From positions 39,883 to 103,882 of the forward strand of contig JANQLU010000036.1 in NCBI GenBank assembly GCA_028280445.1: a stretch of 64,000 bases of DNA. Direction: 5' to 3'. The notes under the pieces are model-generated. The model saw nothing but the letters and a program-made list of their open reading frames with translations. It made no database searches and was not told the origin of the DNA. The translations under genes and the position numbers were made by a program. Below are positions 36,330-46,447 of this stretch, one piece after another. This DNA comes from Pirellulaceae bacterium (GTDB lineage Bacteria > Planctomycetota > Planctomycetia > Pirellulales > Pirellulaceae). The stretch's first letter is position 1. Each line of letters begins with the position of its first letter.

Positions 36330-39300
36330 ATGCTATCGGAAGAAATTTTTTCAGTTCCATCACAGCCAATCAAAAAGCGCTCAAACGAAATGAAACACGA
36401 GATGTCAGAGATCATGCAAAACACGGTTCAGGCAGAGGTTCTCCAACAATTTCCACTGGTCATTCGAATTGATTCAGGACCCTACCAGGGAAATACATTC
36501 AACATCGCAACCCCCAAGACGCTGATCCGTGGACAAGCCGACAACGAAGCGCAGTGCGTGATTTACCGAGGTTGGGACACAACGGTCGTACAAGACCTGG
36601 CTGGAAACACATTGGTCAACGGTCAAACCGTATTCGAAAAAGAACTCAACGTCGGAGATGTCATCGAGTGCGGCTCAGTCAAATTGTGCGTCGACGAATT
36701 ACTCCACCCGAGATCAACCGTGCTCAGCGCTCCGGCCGCAACTGCATCAGATCACCAAACACTAGAACAAAAACCAGAACAACCGTCCGAACCTACACAA
36801 CCACAGCCATCGAACGAGCGTTTTCAACAAGTCGAGCAACGACTCGATCAATACCAAGGGGCCATCGAAGTCATGGAGGAAACTCAACCACCCTCCAACC
36901 AGCACTCCGAAGAAATCCGAAAAGTCTCGACGTTGGTGAGCCAACTGAGAACGGAACTCGAGGTTTCCAAGTCCCAATTGCTCGATGTTCGTTCATCACT
37001 GTTGGAACTGAAAGCTTCCCGCGCAGAATTGATCAGCCTCACCGCAGATCGCGGTACAGCAGCGGATCAAAAAATCGAACAAATTGCGGCGGCAGTCGAC
37101 CAATTACGCGGCGCGACATCGGAAAACCTGAGTCGGCAACTTGCGTCGTTGGACGACAAAATCTGTCAGGACATCGAGCAGCTGAAAAATTCGTTTAACG
37201 AAAACTCGTTTGAAAAAGCAACCAAACTACAACAATTGTTCGACCAGCTGGCAGGTTTTCAGCACCAGCTTGCACATTGCACCTCTCAGCTTAACTCACT
37301 CGATATCCCCGTCGATCAATCCACAACAATTGCCGAAATTCAAGGGCGACTGGAAAAATCGAATCTGGAATCCCAGGACTCGGCCAGTCGCGTCATGCGG
37401 CTCGCTGACTCGGTCGAAAAAGTTAACGAAGTTCTCAAGCTTCAGACGGAACAACTCAATCATCTCGACGAACAATTGGGCCGATTTGAAAGTGACGTTG
37501 TAACGCTGAACCGTTCGTTTGACGCACGGTTGGAACAAAACAACGAACAATTGCGGCATTCGATCATCGAACACGTGGACGCAACCGACGGGCGCAATTG
37601 GAGCGAGCGTTCCGAAGAACTCCACCGGCTCATCGACGAAAAAATTATCGAATCTCGAAAAGAAACTCATGAGATCCAGGCCGAGCGTTCGCAAATTGAC
37701 GATCAGAAAATCCAGGAGTTAAGCTCGAAACTGGAAAACAACCTGGAACAGATTCGGCAATCCCAGGAACAGGGTTACCACGACGTCGCCGCACTGGGCG
37801 AACGCTCGGATCATTTGGAAGATCGTGCTAACCGATTTGAACATCAACTCGAAACATGTCGACAAGCCAACGAGTCGAATTCCAATGAAATCAATTCGGT
37901 TCGAGAACAAATGTCGCTACGACAGGAAGCGCTCTCGGACCAATTGAGCCAAATGGAAAACTCAAATCAACAGCGGTCAAACCAAGTGGAGCAACGCACC
38001 GATCAACTCGAACAAGAAGTTCAGCAAGAATTCCAGCAGCTGCGCCAAGCCAACGATGAAAATTCGATGGAAATCAACTCCGTTCGAGAACAAATGGCAT
38101 CTCAACACACAGTCCTCTCGGATCAACTGGGCCAAATGGAAAACTCCAGTTGCGAACGCTCAAGCCATCTGGAACAACGTGCCGAGCGACTCGAACAGGA
38201 TGTCCAGCAGGAGTTCCAACATCTGCGCCAAGCCAACGACGAAAACTCGACGGAAATCAACTCCGTTCGAGAACAAATGGAATCGCAACAAGCTGCCCTC
38301 TCGGATCAACTGGACCAACTGGAAAACTCGAATTGCGAACGCTCAAACCGCTTGGAACAACGTACCGAGCGACTCGAACAGGAAGTCCAACAGGAATTCC
38401 ACCAACTGCGCCAATCCAACAACGACAACTCGATGGAGATCGCGTCGTTTCGACAACAAATGTCTGAGGAACATGACGCTGTGAAGGGACAAATTGGGCG
38501 TTTGGATCAATCTCTGAACCAACACTCGAGCCAACTCGAATCTCAGTCGCGTCAATTCGAAGATTTGCAGCGGTCCACCGATTCAAATGCCGCTGAAATC
38601 AAATCCCTGCATGATCATACTTCTGAAAAACACGAAGCAATCGGAATGCAACTGGGCCAGCTGGAACAATCCATCAACCAGCGATCCGGTGAGCTGGAAG
38701 ACCAAACGAATCAATTTGAACAAAAATTCGACGCCCTGAACCAGCGAAGTGATTCCAACGCCGCTGCTATGGAATCGCTACGAGAACAAGTCGCTCAGCG
38801 GCACGATATTCTCACCAATCAATTTGGACAATTGGAACGTTCACTCAATGGACGGTCGATTGAACTCGAACATTGCACAGAACAACATGAGCAGGAATTT
38901 GAAAACCTGCGGCAGGCCATTGATTCAAATGGAACAGAAATCAACTCGGTCAAAGAGCAAGCGCATCGAAAACGCGAAAAACTTGCTAGTCAAATCGAGC
39001 AAATCGGACAATCGCTCGACGAACAAACAACCACCGCGGAGAATCGTGCGGAACAATTCGAACAAAAATTCGAAGACCTGAGTCGAGCAAACGATTCAAA
39101 CTCGGCGGACATCGGTTCGATCAAAAGCAAAGTTTTTGAGGCACATCAGGAATTGACTCACCAACTTGGACAGTTGGAACATTCGGTCTCCGATTGTTCG
39201 AGCAATCTCGAAAAACGCACCAACCAATTGGAGCAAGAGTTCGAAAACCTGCGACAAACCAGCGACTCGAACTCCAACGAAATCAATGCGATTCGAGAAA

Positions 39301-42086
39301 AAACAATCGAACAGCAGGAAGCCCTATCGAATCAACTGGGAACATTGCAACAATCACAAACGGATCAACAATCCCAACTCGAAGAATCTCAAAAGCAACT
39401 TGACGCTCAGTTTGTCGCCCTGCAAGATCGCGCCAAGCACCAATTCGAAACGTTGGAGCAAAAACTCCACGCGCAATCCGATTTGGAACTCGACAAACAA
39501 ATCGAAGCTGTCAATCAGCAAGTGTTTGAGTTGGCACAATTGTTCAACACGCACATCGACAAAACACTCGACGACTCACAGTCGTTTTCAAATCGAAATG
39601 AGTCGATTCAAACATCCATTGACGAAATTCAACGACAAATCGAGGAAGTCACCAGCAAATCGCTCGACGAAATTAAGCAACAACAATCAGAGCAGTTTGA
39701 AACGGTCGAAAAGAATCGCCAAAAACTGGAATCATTCGAGAACGATCTTGCGGGTCACACTCAACAAATCGAAAAACTGGACAGCCACGTTCATGAAAAA
39801 CTGGATGAAATCAAGCAGCGGTTTGATTCGTCATTCGAGCAGCTCAGCAACGTGCAACAACCCGAAATCGATCTGGAACAATTTGCGACTCATCGTCAAA
39901 TCGAATCGATCCAGGAATCGCTGACACAAGTCAAAGAAAGCTTGTTGCAACAAATTCAGACCGATCTGGATGCGGCACGTGACCAACTCGCCGAGCAAGA
40001 TCAAAAATTCGAACGCTGGTCCGAACAATCACAACAGCGCACCGACGAATTCGAAAACCGAGTTCTCGAAATCGAAAATCGACTTTCCGATCGCAGCGAC
40101 ATTGAACATCTAAAATCAGAATTCGAATCGATCCGTCAACGATGCGATCAAATGGAATCAACGACACAAGAATCGTCGGATTCCCATGATCTGTCCGCCA
40201 ACATCGCCGAACTCCAGCAGCGACTGTTGGAAACAACCAACCGCATTGACGAAGTTGATTCGCTGAAAACTCGGATCGAAGAGTTGGAGACGACAATATC
40301 ACAATACCAATCGGCGCTTCAACCATCGCCGGCCGACGCTCTCCAGACGCATGACGTAACCGAAGCCTGTAAATCCCAGCAAGATGACTCGCCAGAATCT
40401 GATGAACGCGCACCCGAAGTGGCGCATGTCGAAATACCAGAGTTCACAGAAACTAGCGAATCGTCGCAGCCACAGGCTGATGAAAGTCACTCGGAAATCG
40501 AAGTAGAAGAAATCTGTATCTTTGAAGAAACGAACAGCGAAGCTCAAACGGATGGTGAAACCCAAGCGGACAACGACGCACACGTAGACGCTGAATTCGT
40601 CGATGCGACGGCGATCGACGACAGTCCTGCTGAAGAGGCCAGTGACGAACACAATGCCCAGCTTGTTGAATCGCAGGAAAATCGGCTCGAAGATTTAATC
40701 GGCCAACTCCGCCAAGAAGCTGTTGAAACACAACCGCGCGACAAAGCCCAAGCGTCAACTGAACCCGCAGCCGAAACAGATCAAGATCCAGAATCAGAGA
40801 CATTTGATCGAAGTCGCGCTGAAGCATTGGAAAATATGTATCAATCGGCAATCGATTCGGTTCACCAACCAGAACTTTCCGTGCCCTTTGAAAACTTGTT
40901 GGATCAACCAGAATCGGAAACACCGGTTTCCGAGGAACCGCAGCAAGATTCGTCTGAAAGAGGCGAAACAATTTTTGATCTGACTCAAACACTTTCAATG
41001 GCAGAGCAAACGGACGAACCTGAAAACGAAGCACTCGCAGAGCACGAAGCCGAAACTTCGGTCGAGCCTGAGGGCAACGACGAACCTTCGAATTCGATCC
41101 AAGACATCATTGCTCGCTTGAACAAAGGTGAGTCGGGGAACTCGGCCACCGAGCAAGAGCCATCTTCTGAACTTGAATTTTCAACTTCTGATGCTGACAA
41201 TTCGCCAGAACACACCGCAGATTTCGCTGAGTCAACACTCTCGGAGGTTCACGTTGAATCGGATCATGACATCGAAGTCGAAGTGGTTGATCAACCGGAA
41301 CCTCAATCCACGGATGAAGCTGAACCGGCCGATGACGCCGCTGAAAACCAACCGTCAGAAAACGAAAGCGTTGCTGATGTCCTCGCGCGAATGAACCTCG
41401 CTCCGACGTTTGAAAACGACCAGTCTCCCGCCGCAGAGCCAACTCCAATTGCTGAAACGCCAACTGCAGAGGTTTCCTCGATGCCTGCGGACAGCTCAGC
41501 AGCCAATAGCGAAACGGAATCGGTCGGCGACGTTAGCGTCGAAGAATATATGTCCAAATTATTAAGTCGTCTGGATGGCGACCCGGAAAAATCGACACAG
41601 GACGCACCTGCTGCTTCGCCATCCCCGGTTTCAAATAGTGTTGCCGATATTCTGCAGCCACGGGCAAAGGAATCCGCTGAAGTCAAACCGTTGACCCCTG
41701 CGGAGTATGTTCCAAGACAGTCGGCACCCGAAAAACAGGCGGACTTTGGGGCGTTGCGAGAAATCGCGAATGCGACCACTCGCGAAGCGGTTTCGTTGAG
41801 CGATTCGAAAAAGAAACGTTCTGCGTTGAGCAATTACCTGATGGCCGCCATTGGGCTGGCAATAGCCGGCCTTGGACTGTTTCTGTTCACCGAAAGCGGA
41901 TTGAACATGCAGTCGATGTTGTCGGTCGCGTTGCTCGGCGCTGGCGGATATTGCGGGTTTAAATATTATCAACTGACCAAACAAAAAGAACTGAAGTCCT
42001 TTTCGAATAGCGAAAAAACCGTGAACTCCGCGGGGCAAGTGATTCACAGTGCTGATTCAGAGACATCTGAAAACCAGCCCTCGTAG
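36330..42086 (+). CDS. Giant FHA-domain coiled-coil protein with C-terminal membrane anchor
   Basis: 1918 residues. Residues about 43-122 form an FHA-like domain (PLVIRIDSGPYQGNTF, IRGQ, NTLVNGQ), a phosphothreonine-binding fold. A Gln/Glu-rich coiled coil covers about 130-1330; four successive units at about 520-760 repeat exactly every 183 bp (61 residues), and weaker units of 53-61 residues continue to about 1010. An acidic, low-complexity region (about 1330-1800) holds a short motif repeated with changes: SIQDIIARLNKG, SVADVLARMN, SVEEYMSKLLSRLDG. Two hydrophobic helices (about 1836-1853 and 1863-1880) sit just before the end, so it is probably anchored in the membrane at its tail with the FHA head in the cytoplasm. 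The start could be ATG 36390 instead. A long tether linking a phosphoprotein to the membrane is an inference. Confidence 0.88.
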   Translation: MLSEEIFSVPSQPIKKRSNEMKHEMSEIMQNTVQAEVLQQFPLVIRIDSGPYQGNTFNIATPKTLIRGQADNEAQCVIYRGWDTTVVQDLAGNTLVNGQTVFEKELNVGDVIECGSVKLCVDELLHPRSTVLSAPAATASDHQTLEQKPEQPSEPTQPQPSNERFQQVEQRLDQYQGAIEVMEETQPPSNQHSEEIRKVSTLVSQLRTELEVSKSQLLDVRSSLLELKASRAELISLTADRGTAADQKIEQIAAAVDQLRGATSENLSRQLASLDDKICQDIEQLKNSFNENSFEKATKLQQLFDQLAGFQHQLAHCTSQLNSLDIPVDQSTTIAEIQGRLEKSNLESQDSASRVMRLADSVEKVNEVLKLQTEQLNHLDEQLGRFESDVVTLNRSFDARLEQNNEQLRHSIIEHVDATDGRNWSERSEELHRLIDEKIIESRKETHEIQAERSQIDDQKIQELSSKLENNLEQIRQSQEQGYHDVAALGERSDHLEDRANRFEHQLETCRQANESNSNEINSVREQMSLRQEALSDQLSQMENSNQQRSNQVEQRTDQLEQEVQQEFQQLRQANDENSMEINSVREQMASQHTVLSDQLGQMENSSCERSSHLEQRAERLEQDVQQEFQHLRQANDENSTEINSVREQMESQQAALSDQLDQLENSNCERSNRLEQRTERLEQEVQQEFHQLRQSNNDNSMEIASFRQQMSEEHDAVKGQIGRLDQSLNQHSSQLESQSRQFEDLQRSTDSNAAEIKSLHDHTSEKHEAIGMQLGQLEQSINQRSGELEDQTNQFEQKFDALNQRSDSNAAAMESLREQVAQRHDILTNQFGQLERSLNGRSIELEHCTEQHEQEFENLRQAIDSNGTEINSVKEQAHRKREKLASQIEQIGQSLDEQTTTAENRAEQFEQKFEDLSRANDSNSADIGSIKSKVFEAHQELTHQLGQLEHSVSDCSSNLEKRTNQLEQEFENLRQTSDSNSNEINAIREKTIEQQEALSNQLGTLQQSQTDQQSQLEESQKQLDAQFVALQDRAKHQFETLEQKLHAQSDLELDKQIEAVNQQVFELAQLFNTHIDKTLDDSQSFSNRNESIQTSIDEIQRQIEEVTSKSLDEIKQQQSEQFETVEKNRQKLESFENDLAGHTQQIEKLDSHVHEKLDEIKQRFDSSFEQLSNVQQPEIDLEQFATHRQIESIQESLTQVKESLLQQIQTDLDAARDQLAEQDQKFERWSEQSQQRTDEFENRVLEIENRLSDRSDIEHLKSEFESIRQRCDQMESTTQESSDSHDLSANIAELQQRLLETTNRIDEVDSLKTRIEELETTISQYQSALQPSPADALQTHDVTEACKSQQDDSPESDERAPEVAHVEIPEFTETSESSQPQADESHSEIEVEEICIFEETNSEAQTDGETQADNDAHVDAEFVDATAIDDSPAEEASDEHNAQLVESQENRLEDLIGQLRQEAVETQPRDKAQASTEPAAETDQDPESETFDRSRAEALENMYQSAIDSVHQPELSVPFENLLDQPESETPVSEEPQQDSSERGETIFDLTQTLSMAEQTDEPENEALAEHEAETSVEPEGNDEPSNSIQDIIARLNKGESGNSATEQEPSSELEFSTSDADNSPEHTADFAESTLSEVHVESDHDIEVEVVDQPEPQSTDEAEPADDAAENQPSENESVADVLARMNLAPTFENDQSPAAEPTPIAETPTAEVSSMPADSSAANSETESVGDVSVEEYMSKLLSRLDGDPEKSTQDAPAASPSPVSNSVADILQPRAKESAEVKPLTPAEYVPRQSAPEKQADFGALREIANATTREAVSLSDSKKKRSALSNYLMAAIGLAIAGLGLFLFTESGLNMQSMLSVALLGAGGYCGFKYYQLTKQKELKSFSNSEKTVNSAGQVIHSADSETSENQPS
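37887..38618 (+). repeat. 183-bp in-frame tandem repeats inside the FHA coiled-coil gene
   Basis: Units begin at 37887, 38070, 38253 and 38436, exactly 183 bases apart. The first three are close to identical at DNA level (GAAATCAAC/T, GTTCGAGAACAAATG). This points to recent unequal recombination or slippage that extends the coiled coil in whole 61-residue steps. Confidence 0.9.
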
Positions 42087-42123
42087 TCAAATTGCCGATT
42101 TCATTCGATTACAAAAAATCAAC

Positions 42124-42155
42124 AAACGATCGTGGACAACACGATCGTTTTTTTT
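42124..42155. terminator. Bidirectional terminator
   Basis: AAACGATCGTG (42124-42134) and CACGATCGTTT (42140-42150) make a perfect 11-bp stem with a 5-nt loop. Eight T follow on the plus strand, and an A-rich run precedes it for the minus strand. It lies between the convergent FHA and isomerase genes. Confidence 0.92.
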
Positions 42156-43134
42156 ATAGATCTACATAATCGCGGAGCGAATACGTCAATCCTTCTGCAT
42201 CTAACAGTTTGCAAAAATCTCGTAAAGCGATACCAAAGCCATCTGGTCCGCTGAACCCGCCAAATTGACCGCCCCCTTTGACGTGCGGTTCCAAATCAAT
42301 AAACAAACCTGGCAAACCACGTTCTCGGACGCGCTGTAACAAACCGTCCAATTCCCGTTTCAGGATCGACAAAATCTCTCGATGGCCTGATTGGCCCATG
42401 CTTGATGGAACATAATGGCTCAGCGACTCCTCGTCCACATGTTCGATGCGTTGCACCGTGCCGGGGTGCCGGTAATCTTTGATGTGAATCCAACCCAACA
42501 TGGGTAACAATTGCGAAAATTGCTGGACGACCTCTTCGGTCCGAAAACCCTGGGTAACGAGGTTACCGCCATCAAAGATCAGGCACAGTGCTGGATGATC
42601 CACTTGTTTGTAGATCGATTCCAGCAAGTTGGCATTTTGCCCTACCAGATTGGCTTCGACTTCTAATCCAAACGACAAACCATTCTCGTCGCAAACCTGA
42701 CAAATTTGTTTCAATTGTTCGGAAACCTGTTCGATATGGTTTTCCGGCGCCGTGCCAACGGGATGATAAAACGAAAATCCGCGAATTAGTTTGGTGTTAA
42801 ACCGATCGGCAAGTTCACATGCACGCGCCACGGAATTTTCCAAGTATTGATCAAATGGAAAAAATTGATTTGCCGTACCATCGTCGACATCCAGCAATTT
42901 GACTTTTCCAATCGGTGAACCAATCGACGAGACCGAAAGACCGTAGGCGTCCATCGCTTGCAAAACCAGATCAATCTCCGGTTCGCTCAACTGCATGACG
43001 TTTTTAACACCATCGCCTGCGTCGATAAATCGAATCGTAAAATATCGAAGCCCCAAAGCAGCAAATGCGGCAAATTGTTGATCGATGGTTTTGTCTAGCG
43101 CGGACTCATCCGCAAACCCAGAAAGTAAAATCAT
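42154..43134 (-). CDS. Xylose-isomerase-like TIM barrel (sugar phosphate isomerase/epimerase)
   Basis: 326 residues. The barrel strands are visible ([69 protein letters not shown]), with metal-site candidates Glu in GLEVEAN, Asp in FDGGN, His in HIKD and Glu in LEPH. It has no signal peptide. Family members isomerise or epimerise sugars and inositols; the substrate is unknown. Its ATG overlaps the queF stop by four bases, so the two genes are translated together although no metabolic link is obvious. Confidence 0.85.
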   Translation of the reverse strand: MILLSGFADESALDKTIDQQFAAFAALGLRYFTIRFIDAGDGVKNVMQLSEPEIDLVLQAMDAYGLSVSSIGSPIGKVKLLDVDDGTANQFFPFDQYLENSVARACELADRFNTKLIRGFSFYHPVGTAPENHIEQVSEQLKQICQVCDENGLSFGLEVEANLVGQNANLLESIYKQVDHPALCLIFDGGNLVTQGFRTEEVVQQFSQLLPMLGWIHIKDYRHPGTVQRIEHVDEESLSHYVPSSMGQSGHREILSILKRELDGLLQRVRERGLPGLFIDLEPHVKGGGQFGGFSGPDGFGIALRDFCKLLDAEGLTYSLRDYVDL

Positions 43135-43493
43135 GATTCGTCTTGTGGATAATAGATCGTGATTTCCGTCGAGATTCCGCCACGCGGTGTAAATACGGCA
43201 CGAATGGTGAGCTGCCGCGGCTCAACAACAGCTACAAAATCATCCAACAAGCGGTTTGTAATCGCCTCGTAAAAAATGCCTTCGTTGCGAAACTGTTGCA
43301 AGTACATTTTCAGACTCTTGAGTTCAACACATTTCTTATCTGCCACGTAACTGTATATAATCGTGCCAAAGTCAGGTTGTCCCGTTTTCGGGCAAACTGA
43401 TGTAAATTCAGGACATTCAATTTCGATCAAGTAATCCCTGTTGGGATACTGGTTCTCAAAAGTCTCCAACGTGTCTCGAAAGTTGTCGGTCAT
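43131..43493 (-). CDS. queF: 7-cyano-7-deazaguanine (preQ0) reductase QueF
   Basis: 120 residues, the short (type I) form. It reduces preQ0 to preQ1 with NADPH in queuosine synthesis. The catalytic Cys34 is in [14 protein letters not shown] with Asp41, and the family signature ELKSLKMYL follows. An AGGAAAG site precedes ATG 43493. It is divergent from queE, the enzyme two steps earlier in the pathway, with 78 bases between the start codons. Confidence 0.96.
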   Translation of the reverse strand: MTDNFRDTLETFENQYPNRDYLIEIECPEFTSVCPKTGQPDFGTIIYSYVADKKCVELKSLKMYLQQFRNEGIFYEAITNRLLDDFVAVVEPRQLTIRAVFTPRGGISTEITIYYPQDES

Positions 43494-43571
43494 TTTCTTT
43501 CCTGTTAAAACGCACTATTTTTGCATCCCCTCGATTTTTTTTCTAGCGGACAACTGAAACGACTGCGCGTC

Positions 43572-44258
43572 ATGTTTATTTCTGAAATCTATCAATCGAA
43601 ACAAGGCGAAGGTCGGCTAACGGGGACACCGAGTGTATTTGTGCGTGTTTCTGGATGCAATTTGCGCTGCGATTTTTGCGATACGCCCTATGCATCCTGG
43701 GCGCCCGAAGGACAAACATTCGCGGTGAACGATCTGGTCGAAAAAGTTATTGAATTTGATTGCGAACACGTGGTGATGACCGGAGGGGAACCGATGATCT
43801 TCCAGAAGATTCCGGAGTTGTGCCGCCAACTGTCAAATGCCAACAAACACATCACGATCGAAACCGCCGGAACCTGTTTCGCAGATGTTGACTGTGACCT
43901 GATGTCGATCAGTCCCAAACTTTCCAATTCCACCCCATCAGAAAGTCGAGCGGGTCGCTGGCGGCAACAACACGAGAAAGCCAGATACCGGCCCGATGTC
44001 GTCCAAAAACTGATGGACAACCATGACTACCAATTGAAATTTGTGGTTGCTACGGAATCGGATTGTGACGAGGCCCGTGAATTTCTCGATCAGCTGAATC
44101 ATGTTCGCAACGATAACGTGTTGATGATGCCATGCGGAACAACCATCGAAGAGCTCGATGAAATTTGCCAGTGGCTAGAACCGCTGTGTCAGCAAATCGG
44201 TTTTCAATTATGCGATCGGATGCACATCCGATGGTACGGAAACAAACGGGGAACGTGA
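43572..44258 (+). CDS. queE: 7-carboxy-7-deazaguanine synthase QueE
   Basis: 228 residues from ATG at 43572; the frame is open to TTG 43521, but the family begins at MFISEIYQSKQGEG. It is a radical-SAM enzyme that contracts the ring of carboxytetrahydropterin. The cluster motif is CNLRCDFC, followed by DTPYASW and the SAM-binding TGGEPMI. It completes a divergent queF/queE pair; queC and queD are not in this window. Confidence 0.95.
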   Translation: MFISEIYQSKQGEGRLTGTPSVFVRVSGCNLRCDFCDTPYASWAPEGQTFAVNDLVEKVIEFDCEHVVMTGGEPMIFQKIPELCRQLSNANKHITIETAGTCFADVDCDLMSISPKLSNSTPSESRAGRWRQQHEKARYRPDVVQKLMDNHDYQLKFVVATESDCDEAREFLDQLNHVRNDNVLMMPCGTTIEELDEICQWLEPLCQQIGFQLCDRMHIRWYGNKRGT

Positions 44259-44609
44259 GTAAAGCTGTTACTGAGTTCGGGTGCCACTGGCCCCAGCCAG
44301 TGCTGTGGTTGAATAGTGGTCGTTAAATGTTTCAATTGAACGTAAAAACCACGAGTTGATGAGTAAATCACTGGCTGGGGCCAGTGGCACTCGACGATTT
44401 GACTTTACACCTTTGACCACTATCTGGAAAAACTGTGCTAAGAAATTCCAATCAGGAAATACTTGTAAACCAGCCAATCCGTAGTGTTTCCTTCGACATT
44501 TCTATTTCGACTCAAAATCCTGGAAATCCGGATCAAAACTTGACGACCTCTTGGAAACCCATCCCATTTTCCTCCACCAACATCACCTCTCGAAACAAGG
44601 TCGCAAGTC
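44259..44609. repeat. Gap with a complete family D repeat
   Basis: The repeat spans 44279-44392, starting with GCCACTGGCCCCAGCCAGTG and ending with CACTGGCTGGGGCCAGTGGC. Its inner segment (GTTGAATAG...TTAAATGTTTCAATTGAA) matches the copy at 33776, so the whole unit of about 114 bases is conserved. The remaining 200 bases up to the next gene hold no feature I can name. Confidence 0.85.
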
Positions 44610-46214
44610 ATGCGCATCAACACCTCACTTTTCACGACTTTGATTTTGCTTTTCAGCCTATCATTGCACGTTCCGTCAAATCAGGCTCAGGTCAAATCCG
44701 ACCAGACGATCGTTCCCCGAGAGTTGCGCGATATCAATGCCCCTCCGCCAGGTCGTTCGCGAGACACGACCCCCAAGAAAAATTTGGAAGTTCAAGAAAA
44801 CGTTGCTTCCAGTTTACCGGCTGTATTGACCGACGTGGCAGCACCTAAATCGATCAACGTCGGAGAGTCTGCCCAAATCAAAATCACACTTCAAAACCTC
44901 GATGAAAAAGAAGTTTCTGGTCTGAAGCTGATTGTTGATTTACCAGTACATATCAAATTGCAATCTTCGACGCCTCAACCTGTACTCTCGGCAAAGGGGC
45001 GTTACCAATTCTCGATCAACCGCATCGGGGCCAATCAAAAACGGCTCATTGATTTGGATGTCGTCCCGACACAAAAAAAAGGACTGGCAATCAAAACGGA
45101 ATTACAGTTTTCGGTTCGAAACAATATTCAAATCGATGTACGGAAACCGAAAATCGAATTTACCGTCTCCGCCCCCAAGCGAACTTTGATGGCAAAAAAC
45201 ATCCGACATCAAGTCAAAATTACCAATAGCGGCGACGGCGATGCCAGTGACGTCGCACTCCAAATCAAATTACCGAACGGAACAAAACTGGTTCATGGCA
45301 GTTCAAAGCGAACAAAAATCGGCTTTCTGCCAGCCGGCCAGTCACGCGAGATCTTGCTGGAAACTCAGACGCAACATTCGGGATTGACCGAATTCGGCTA
45401 CCAGGTTTTGTCCAAAAATTTGCCGCCAGTCACCCAACAACACCAGGTATTTTTCCTGCGTCCAGAACTCTATGTCGAAGCCAAAGGTCCAAAAGTAAAT
45501 TTTGTCAACCGCGAAGGAATCTACAGCATTAGCGTTAAAAACCCCAGCGATGTCCCGCTGTCAAATACCAAAGTTGTCATCGAAATGCCAAACAACATGG
45601 AAATAACAACGATTAGTCGCGCCGGTGACGTTAACAATGCAAACAAAATTGCGTCCTGGAAAATCGGACACATCGAACCTGGAGAAACAGAACTCATCCA
45701 ATTCAAAGCGAAACTCAGCAGCGAAGGTGACCATCAATGTCAAATCACCGTTTCCAGTGATGAAACGGTTTCCAATCAATTCCAATTGAAAACCAAGATT
45801 TACACGCGGCCAGATTTGCGAATCGACGTTTCCAATTCGACCGGTCCCATCCGCACCGGAGATGGCGCAGAATTTGTGATCAGTGCCAAAAACATCGGCT
45901 CCCAACCAGCTCACGGCGTCAAAATCTCAGTCGATTTGCCGCAGTGGATTACCGCGGTCGAAAGCACGCAGTACAGCATCGATCAGAAAAAACAACAAAT
46001 TGTGTTCAATGCCTTGGATTTGGATGTCAACCAAAACGTGAAACTAAAATTTCGCGTGATTGGCAAACAAGGGGGAAATTTTGTGGTTCGCACCAACATG
46101 AGCCATTCAATTTACCCACGGCCTTTGATTTCAGAGACAAGTCTGTTTGTGATGGACAAAAAACAAGAAAAAGTCGGACAGTCTTCGTCAGCCAATAGCG
46201 TGAATCGCAAATAA
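44610..46214 (+). CDS. Secreted DUF11-repeat protein
   Basis: 534 residues. A signal peptide (about 1-27, FTTLILLFSLSLHV) ends near NQAQ. From about 75 there are four or five Ig-like DUF11/CARDB-type units of about 100 residues with the recurring pattern of hydrophobic strand, 'G' turn and 'N.G' (VGESAQIKITLQNLDE, NIRHQVKITNSGDGDASDVALQIKLP, GDGAEFVISAKNIGSQPAHGV). Such proteins are found in planctomycete cell walls and surfaces. It is likely exported and structural; no catalytic motif was seen. Confidence 0.87.
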   Translation: MRINTSLFTTLILLFSLSLHVPSNQAQVKSDQTIVPRELRDINAPPPGRSRDTTPKKNLEVQENVASSLPAVLTDVAAPKSINVGESAQIKITLQNLDEKEVSGLKLIVDLPVHIKLQSSTPQPVLSAKGRYQFSINRIGANQKRLIDLDVVPTQKKGLAIKTELQFSVRNNIQIDVRKPKIEFTVSAPKRTLMAKNIRHQVKITNSGDGDASDVALQIKLPNGTKLVHGSSKRTKIGFLPAGQSREILLETQTQHSGLTEFGYQVLSKNLPPVTQQHQVFFLRPELYVEAKGPKVNFVNREGIYSISVKNPSDVPLSNTKVVIEMPNNMEITTISRAGDVNNANKIASWKIGHIEPGETELIQFKAKLSSEGDHQCQITVSSDETVSNQFQLKTKIYTRPDLRIDVSNSTGPIRTGDGAEFVISAKNIGSQPAHGVKISVDLPQWITAVESTQYSIDQKKQQIVFNALDLDVNQNVKLKFRVIGKQGGNFVVRTNMSHSIYPRPLISETSLFVMDKKQEKVGQSSSANSVNRK

Positions 46215-46228
46215 GTTTTTGCGTCACC

Positions 46229-46401
46229 GTAGGGCCGGTTCCCACCGGCCGTTTTACCGGATCCGTTCCCGCCGGCCGTTTGTCCTACCGGCCGTTTGTC
46301 CAGTCGGCCGGTGGGAACCGGCCCTACATCCGTTCCTGTGAGCGGCAAGGCGCTAGCCGCCGGTAAACCTCAAATACCGGCGGCTGGCGCCTTGCTGCTC
46401 A
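46229..46401. repeat. Family B repeat (46229-46327) beside family A repeat (46337-46401)
   Basis: The B unit has an enlarged middle made of several GGCCG/CGGCC fragments (CCGGCCGTTTGTCCTACCGG), as if arms had been copied into one another. The A unit follows after nine bases, with two changed positions in its right arm (GGCTGGCGCC, TTGCTGCTCAC). They lie between convergent genes. Confidence 0.8.
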
Positions 46402-46447
46402 CGTGTGGTTTCGCCATGCATGTGAATTAATCACCGATGGCCCAACA

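Noticed and set aside
37887..38618. Regular 183-bp repeats as a possible CRISPR array
   Set aside because: The units are adjacent, in frame and coding; there are no short repeats with unique spacers and no cas genes.
41303..41833. Long antisense frames within the FHA coiled-coil gene
   Set aside because: They follow from the biased codon use of Gln/Glu/Ser-rich coding DNA. Sense-strand features explain the sequence.
43540..43571. preQ1-I-like TTCTAGC...ACA between queF and queE
   Set aside because: The core string is present, but there is no P1 stem and no downstream A-rich tail with a pseudoknot partner, on either strand.
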